Shown in pieces: positions 58,321 through 64,000 of a stretch of DNA of 64,000 bases; the stretch's first letter is position 1, and every line of letters begins with the position of its first letter. Location of the stretch: the NCBI GenBank assembly GCA_003439945.1, contig QVRM01002223.1, positions 186,001 to 250,000 of the forward strand, given 5' to 3'. The notes beneath the pieces are model-generated. The model searched no databases. It was not told the DNA's origin and was given only the letters and a program-made list of their open reading frames with translations. The translations under genes were made by a program, and so were the position numbers. The DNA is from Dermanyssus gallinae (Eukaryota > Arthropoda > Arachnida > Mesostigmata > Dermanyssidae).

Positions 58321-58843
58321 CTGCTACGTAGTACACACGGCACGCATTCCAGATAGACAGGCTGACTGACTGACTGGATAGCTGGCAAGCACCCATCGCA
58401 GCAGCAGCAGCAATAATAACAACACGTCACAACAGAACACACCAAACAAGCATCAGAAAGAGCACGGCATGGGCTGCGTCGGCAGTTGCGTCGGCGCCGC
58501 TTGCGTTGCCGTTTGACGCTGCTCGAGCGGAGGCGCCGACATTGGCGCGAATGAATGACACGCCAATGTCAAACAACGCCGTCCGCGCATATCATCGTCG
58601 TCGTCATCATCATAGCCATAGCCATCGCCGTAGCCATCGCAGACATCATCGCTGAAACCCACCTTGCTTACCAACCATGGTGGCGCGGCCTAAGCATACA
58701 TACAACCACCATAGGCAGACGCCCATACCATCGTCTATAATACACGTATTTACCGATCCATCCATCTACCTACCTATCAACCTGGATGCAAGCGACGGGC
58801 GTGCCTTCTGACCTCAGAAGCCAGGAGCAACCCGTTATCACAG

Positions 58844-58844
<1 letters not shown>

Positions 58845-58899
<55 letters not shown>
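58845..58899. repeat. (TA)n followed by (GT)n
   Basis: TA tract passing into GTGTGTGTGTGTG. Confidence 0.95.
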
Positions 58900-59635
58900 C
58901 ATTGCCGCTACTACAAAAGCGTTCAAAGATTTAGATTAGGGACATCTTGACAGGTGAGCCCTGTAGGCGCCTCGAATGCCTGGGAACTAGCGGCTTTCTA
59001 GTCTTGTACACCTAGGCCGCAAGCCATAGGTTCGGTTAAGTTAATACACGGGTTTTTGAGGAATTTCACGTGCCATATAAGAAAAAACATACAAGGACTT
59101 ATGACAGTCAGAAATAGGTATCTAAAGCATTGAGATAAACATATGCTTATTATGCTCGGCTGCGATTGTCGAAACCGAACGCATAGAAAACGCATGACAT
59201 TTCACCTAAATTAATGGGCATTATTGTATTTTGCAATTGCGTCGGATAGCCTTAGACAAGACTCCGTAGACGCTGTACGGAATCCTACCGTTTGAACAGC
59301 TAATAATACAGATAGCAACCTTAGTTAGGTTACATTTGTGCGTCTATCAAGATAGAACAAGGCTATCTTTAACAGTTGTAGTAAGGGTAACCTAATCATT
59401 TTAATAATAATAGAAGTCACACTATTGATGTATACGACGTATTTATCAGCGGTGCGAAAAGAAGGCACAAACACTCTAAGCAGCAAGGACAGTCAAAGAA
59501 GTGACTGTCAATGGACGAACCGTAAATAGGATTAAAAGCGGGCTCATTCATATCCGGTCTACCTGTAGGCTGCGACGTCCCATTGTGTAAAAGAGCTCGT
59601 CTTCACACTGCGTAGGTAATAATAGCACAACGAAT
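58900..59635. other. Spacer, no gene recognised
   Basis: Unique AT-rich DNA with only short open frames. Confidence 0.5.
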
Positions 59636-59636
59636 G

Positions 59637-59639
<3 letters not shown>

Positions 59640-59671
<32 letters not shown>

Positions 59672-59721
59672 TAGCAACTCTGCTTTAAACTAACATATAA
59701 TATGGAGACGCTTATTTCATG

Positions 59722-59758
<37 letters not shown>

Positions 59759-59827
59759 CTTTCTGACAGACACTGAGATCATTAGTTCAGCCACTGTCAA
59801 GACTGTAACACTGAAAAGAGCGCTGCA

Positions 59828-59865
<38 letters not shown>
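59640..59865. repeat. Three (TA)n tracts
   Basis: TA runs at 59640-59670, 59725-59756 and 59833-59865; the last lies just left of the 79-bp repeat. Confidence 0.95.
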
Positions 59866-59868
<3 letters not shown>

Positions 59869-59880
59869 CAAGTATATTGA

Positions 59881-59959
59881 TTTATTAAGAATACCGATGG
59901 AGCGACAATTGTCTCCTGAGAACGTGTGCACTGGGAATATTACTCTATCTCGTATAGAG
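59881..59959. repeat. 79-bp dispersed repeat, copy 2
   Basis: Same orientation and length as 41790-41868. It is flanked on both sides by (TA)n (59833-59865 and 59963-59977). Confidence 0.9.
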
Positions 59960-60644
59960 AAGATATATATATATATACCTTCTAAAACCAAATTGAAGCT
60001 GCACACAATCTAGCAGCAGTAGTCCGCGGCTTTCCTGTTCAGCACAGCAGCCAACGCCTGGCGTTATTTGGAATTGCCGCGGAATAGAGGTAAGAGAAGA
60101 CGTATTCAATTAACGATTATTAAGTACTAGCGAATCGCAAACAAGAACGCCGCCAGCCAGGCAAGCAGGCGTGCGAACGTGCCCAAACTGCACTTGATAA
60201 TTGTCACTCGCCACACATCAACTGTTCGACACTTCGAGCACACATGAGGCTGCCGAGCTCCGTAGTAATTAGAATACGTCTGAAAGAAACCAATTTGATT
60301 TCAACAGCCGCCGCAGCAAGATTAGTTCCCGTAAGCTCGAATTTCCCCAGTCGTCGAATAGGAACCAGGAACAATTTTCGTTAGCGCAATAACGCCGAAG
60401 AATTTGTTACAAACATAGAAGCATAACAAGCTCCTTCGCCGAGGTCAAGAAGGTAAAGCAAAACGTTTTTAAACGCGATTTCGCGCAAAAAAAGTACGCG
60501 CAAAAAACGCGCTGGTATGAAGCGCTGACAGAAGGGAGGGAGGGGGTGGCAGAGAGATACTTCCACTGCCAAATACTTCCACAAGTTACAACAAGATCGT
60601 CGTAGAACTTCTGGAAGCGTGTCTGACAGCGTAACAACCAACGA

Positions 60645-60649
60645 CTTAC
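60645..60649 (-). promoter_or_regulatory. Splice donor of the PKA-RII-like exon
   Basis: GTAAG on the minus strand (GTAAGT to 60644) immediately follows the last exonic base at 60650; phase 2 exon end. Confidence 0.75.
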
Positions 60650-60762
60650 TTGAAGTATCTGGCAGCGTAGCCGAGTATGTCGTCCGGCCGTTCGACGAGC
60701 ACCGAAACCGTGAACTCCATGAGGAGGTTGGTGAGCTCCGGCGGTACGTCGTGTCGATTCAT
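60650..60762 (-). CDS. First coding exon of a PKA regulatory subunit type II-like protein
   Basis: The minus strand starts with ATG at 60762 (context ACCACGATGA, A at -3) and encodes 37 codons plus two bases. It ends TACTTCAA followed by a consensus donor, GTAAGT. The peptide after MNRHDV reads PPELTNLLMEFTVSVLVERP then DDILGYAARYF. This is the RIIa dimerisation/docking fold: a Pro-Glu-Leu start, two amphipathic helices, a Pro between them (compare QQPPD in type II subunits), and an aromatic R/E-YF end. In PKA-RII this N-terminal domain dimerises the subunit and binds A-kinase anchoring proteins. The rest of the protein (autoinhibitor and two cAMP-binding domains) must lie on further exons to the left. 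I recognise none in the window, so the first intron is probably very long or the gene continues beyond it. Other RIIa-domain proteins (ropporin/SPA17-like) are the alternative. The short N-terminus before PPEL favours RII. Confidence 0.8.
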
Positions 60763-61200
60763 CGTGGTTAGATTTGTTTGTTTGTTTGATTCTCTTCTCA
60801 CAAGTTGTTCACGCGCTCACGCACTTTCACCTCACCCCAACGGTGACTCTACGTACGAAAAAACACCTGGAGGACGTCGACGGGTAACGCTACCGACGCG
60901 CCAGCAGGGTAGCCAAACGCGCAGAGACCAACTTCACGACCACGGTACGCTTGCTGCTGCTGCTGCTGATGGTGATGGAGGTGAAGATGGTTGTGGTGAT
61001 GGTAATGACGATGAGCGAATGACGACGACGACTACTAAACTATGCGACCAACAACGCGAAACACAGAAGACCCCACTTCTCCACGACAGTCATGCAATAA
61101 ATGCTCCGTGGTTAGGTGGCTAACTAGGTTGATATGTTTGTTTAGTCGCTTAAATCCTCGCCGTAGCTAGCTGTAGTATTTAGTAAAACACTGCTACTGC
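60763..61200 (-). promoter_or_regulatory. Presumed 5' UTR and upstream region of the PKA-RII-like gene
   Basis: Directly upstream (rightward) of the ATG is an (AAAC)n-like stretch. Beyond lies GC-richer unique DNA with CTG/GAT repeats (about 60950-61025). No TATA box or initiator can be assigned confidently, so the transcription start is unknown. Confidence 0.35.
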
Positions 61201-61234
61201 TTCTACTACTGGTCCAGCTGTTTTCGCTGATTCC

Positions 61235-61654
61235 GTGTTCCGTACCAGACTGCAGAACTCGATGTTCCGCCGAGCGATGGACGATAAGTTTCCGGGCCAA
61301 CGAAAGTCGAAGTGCGAACAACGACAACGACAACACACAACGACAACCAGCAACAAGCACAATACACTTCCAGCAAGCAACAACTCACACAGCGTTCACA
61401 CCAATAAACACCACCACCACCACCTCAACCAGCAGCAGCAGCAGCAACAACAACAACCACCCAGTATTCACTGTTGCCACTATTGCCAAAAACAACGATA
61501 CTATAACGAGAAGACCAGGAGGTCTTCTGCCGACGACGAGGATGTGCGCGAACGCAACCGCCAACCAATTGTTGGTATCACACACTATGTGGTATTTTGT
61601 TTGCACTACTACCAAGTGTGTGTCCACACTTTTATAGCCTTATATTATAATCCT
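61235..61654 (+). other. Gln/His-rich open frame divergent from the PKA exon
   Basis: A plus frame from ATG 61235 is open for 140 codons. It starts with ordinary sequence (RRAMDDKFPGQRKSKCEQRQ), runs through His and Gln repeats (CACCACCAC and CAGCAGCAACAA), and ends with a Cys/His segment (HCCHYCQKQRYY). It could be coding, but the middle is a trinucleotide repeat and no domain was recognised. Confidence 0.22.
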
Positions 61655-61757
61655 TGACTGTCAAACCAATCGAATCGCGAAGGTTGATCCTTGTCACGAT
61701 GCGGTTGTATGATTCTCGTTGCAACGGCAGCTTCTGACGTTGTCTTGTCTGCAATCG

Positions 61758-62385
61758 TTGTCGTTGTTGTTGTTGTTGTTCGTCGTTTGATGTCGTGAGT
61801 TCCTCCTTGTTGTGCATGTATAGTGGTTGTAGTTCCTGTTCACGTTGTTGTTGTTGTTGTTGTTATAGTTGCCGCTGCTTCTATTGTGGTTCCTGCTGTT
61901 TGCGGCAAGATCAACAACTCGACAAGTAAACGGCGCGTGGCACAGGTCACGAAGACCAATACAAACAACGACAATAACAACAACAACAACACCAACACCA
62001 ACGCAGCCTACTCAACCAGGACACCAAGAACACCGACAACTGGCTGACGCCGTAACCACCACCACATTCACCTTCTCCAAGACCGCTAAGATGATCAAGG
62101 ACAACACCGTCAAGACCACCAAGAGGATGGCCGGATCGCGGGAGCAGCGACCTATGCGCGTGCCGAGGGCGTGTTGGCTCTCACCGCTCTATCGAACCGA
62201 TATCGTTGCTGGCTGGTTGCGGCAGCAGCAGCAGAAGCAGCGGCTTGTCACGGCTGTCGTTGTTGACACTCGGGATGGATCACCTAGCACCGCAAACACA
62301 ACAAACAACAACAACAACAACACTATTAACAGGCAATATCATCGACAACAACAACAACAACTTCAACTGCAATAACAACAATATT
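61758..62385. repeat. GTT/CAA trinucleotide field
   Basis: GTT runs at 61758-61782 and 61843-61865; CAA runs at 61955-61992 and 62295-62385. A plus open frame (61869-62375) crosses the field; its non-repeat middle (SKTAKMIKDNTVKTTKRMAG) matches nothing known to me. Confidence 0.85.
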
Positions 62386-63380
62386 GACATTGACTTGTTC
62401 ACTCCAAAGTGCTAACATAAAAACGCTATATACATACATTTCTATATAGAACAATATTGACTTGAAAAATGTCCTAGGAACTATTTTCGTTTTACCGTTC
62501 GGAGACTACTTTCGGTTTTACCTGGAGAATGAATGGTTACTATAACTACAACTAGAAATACTTTTACTTCAAGCGCTACAACAGTAGCAGCAGCAGCACC
62601 ACCACCACCACCAGTAACAACAGCATACGGTACCACCAAACATACCCACCTACTAGAGAGGGTGGGGGGATTGGGGTAAACGAGGTCGATTACGACCTCG
62701 AGGTCAAGCTTACTTCACCGTTTCCGAGCGCTTCTCAGCTCTGCCTACACTACACACGCCTCTATCTGGCCGCCCGACCCATGAGTTGGCGCTCAAACTC
62801 ACACACACACAGAGACACGTTCACACCTAATGGTTCGGGCTTACTACTTCGACTTGTAGCTTCTAGCCCGACTCGGCCGTTTCTGCTGATCTATTTGGTA
62901 TTTGGTTGGTCCCCGTATCGGTCATTCGCCGCCATTGATTCGAACCGAGCGCGAGTAGGCAGCGCGAACAGAGGCCGTGGAACGGCGTGCCGGCGTGAAA
63001 AAGGCCGCGGTCGCGTTATACTATTTGATCGAGAGCTGACGGGGCGGACGCATTCCGTTTTCTCGACACAGCTGGATGTGCCGGATGCATCAAATGTTCG
63101 TCGAAAGCGGACGGAGCGGCCGCGCCTCTGCTACCGGCTGTAACATGGCTCATTGACGATTAAATTTTCCCTTTCTCTCTCTCTCGCTCTCTCTCGATAT
63201 GTTTGAGTTTACACGACGCTGCATACACTTGCATCGTACAGCCAATTTTTTCTTCTTCTCACTCTCTTAACTTTTGCTTCGATTGTTCTCCCTATTTCTA
63301 CCTGCCTCGCGGCCGCGTTCTCTTCTACCAGTTCGCAATCGACCTTCTGGTTTGTCCTCTAGCTTGTCGCAATTCCCATC
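62386..63380. other. Spacer, no gene recognised
   Basis: Contains CAG/CAC repeats (62580-62612), a 13-base inverted word around 62675-62705 (GGTCGATTACGACC), and a (CT)n run near 63172-63200. No gene signal. Confidence 0.5.
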
Positions 63381-63387
63381 ACCGTCC

Positions 63388-63722
63388 TTTTGTTGTTGTT
63401 GTTGTTGTTGTTGTTGTACCGCTTTGATCTGGCGTCGATGTCGTTCTAGCTCTGTTTATTATCTACCTGCAACTTGTTGCTTTGCATATGTATTCGTACT
63501 TGGCCGTTTTGTTTGCGGTTTGTTGCTTTACTTGGCTGGCGCTATTCAGTTTGGTTTAGTTTGGATTTCATGAACTCCTGAATCGGTGGCGCTTCAGAAG
63601 CACTCTTTCTGTCTAGTTTCCGTTGTAGCCTTCTTGTTGTGTTTGTTGACGCTGTTGTGTTCGTTGTTGTTGTTGTTATTCTTGTTGTTGTTTTTGTTAT
63701 TCTTGTTGTTGTTATTGCTGTC
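63388..63722. repeat. (GTT)n arrays
   Basis: GTT runs at about 63391-63418 and 63660-63722, with plus-strand Val/Cys and minus-strand Asn/Thr frames that are repeat translations. Confidence 0.9.
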
Positions 63723-63925
63723 TTTGTAGACTCCTTGTCCGAGTTCCTGCGGTTGCGTCTGCACTGCATACGGCCGCCGTATGGTCGTATATTGTAAGGG
63801 CGTCTGCCAACGTCTGCATGACAACGCTCTACTTCTTTGCCTCTGGCCTCTGCTTCTCTCTCTCTTGCTCGCTGACCATTTGCTGTTAACATCCATCTCT
63901 ACTACGTGCTGTGTGTAATTCTCTC

Positions 63926-63960
63926 TGCCCCCCCCCTCCCCACTCTCTCTCTCTCTCCCT
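63926..63960. repeat. Poly-C and (CT)n at right edge
   Basis: CCCCCCCC followed by CTCTCTCTCTCTC. Confidence 0.9.
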
Positions 63961-64000
63961 GTATCCCGCTCTCCTCACGTAGCTTTGCTGGATGGTATTT

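Noticed and set aside
60407..60641. Open minus frames downstream of the PKA-RII-like exon as a continuation of the protein
   Set aside because: The consensus GTAAGT donor ends the domain at the expected place, and an in-frame TAA lies within the donor; the following frame has no RII character.

Overview
This window is non-coding, repeat-rich nuclear DNA from an animal, most likely an invertebrate. The support is: a 5' piece of a metazoan-type 18S rRNA gene; one recognisable host exon, encoding an RIIa dimerisation/docking domain as in PKA regulatory subunit type II, ending at a consensus GT donor; decayed non-LTR retrotransposons; tRNA-derived SINEs; and a mariner remnant. I cannot place it below Metazoa by eye; a database search with the 18S fragment is the best barcode. 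There is no operon, CRISPR array, plasmid or phage feature.

Layout. 1-2900: low-complexity DNA with one weak exon candidate at the left edge. 2925-7640: a composite insertion in which an antisense 18S 5' fragment is joined head-to-head to a nearly complete but broken LINE (LINE-A, ORF1 plus ORF2). 7640-28000: (TA)n, (CAA)n and (ATT)n microsatellites, SINEs at 8.9, 14.6 and 14.9 kb, a perfect 49-bp-arm palindrome at 11.9 kb, two copies of a small unnamed repeat at 15.8 and 16.4 kb, and an exon candidate at 25.3 kb. 28060-30530: a second, more decayed LINE (LINE-B). 30.5-48 kb: the densest microsatellite field, with a SINE, a mariner 3' end, TA-loop hairpins, a possible 54-bp piggyBac-type miniature element, and an inverted-repeat (foldback) element at 45.5-46.5 kb. 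48.9-51.4 kb: remnants of a third LINE family (LINE-C), two copies facing tail to tail. 51.4-60.6 kb: AT-rich spacer and microsatellites with one exon candidate. 60650-60762: the PKA-RII-like first coding exon on the minus strand. 60.8-64 kb: its 5' flank, full of CAA/CAG/GTT repeats.

Interpretation. Because the PKA-RII exon is on the minus strand and ends in a donor, everything to its left may be its first intron plus other transcription units. No other PKA exon (no cAMP-binding domain signature) was recognised in the window. Nearly all long open frames are translations of (TA)n (Tyr-Ile runs) or trinucleotide repeats and are not genes. The most interesting signals are structural: the 18S/LINE chimera, a small dispersed repeat apparently inserted in LINE-A with an 11-bp duplication, several unnamed short repeat families, and repeated association of mobile elements with (TA)n tracts.
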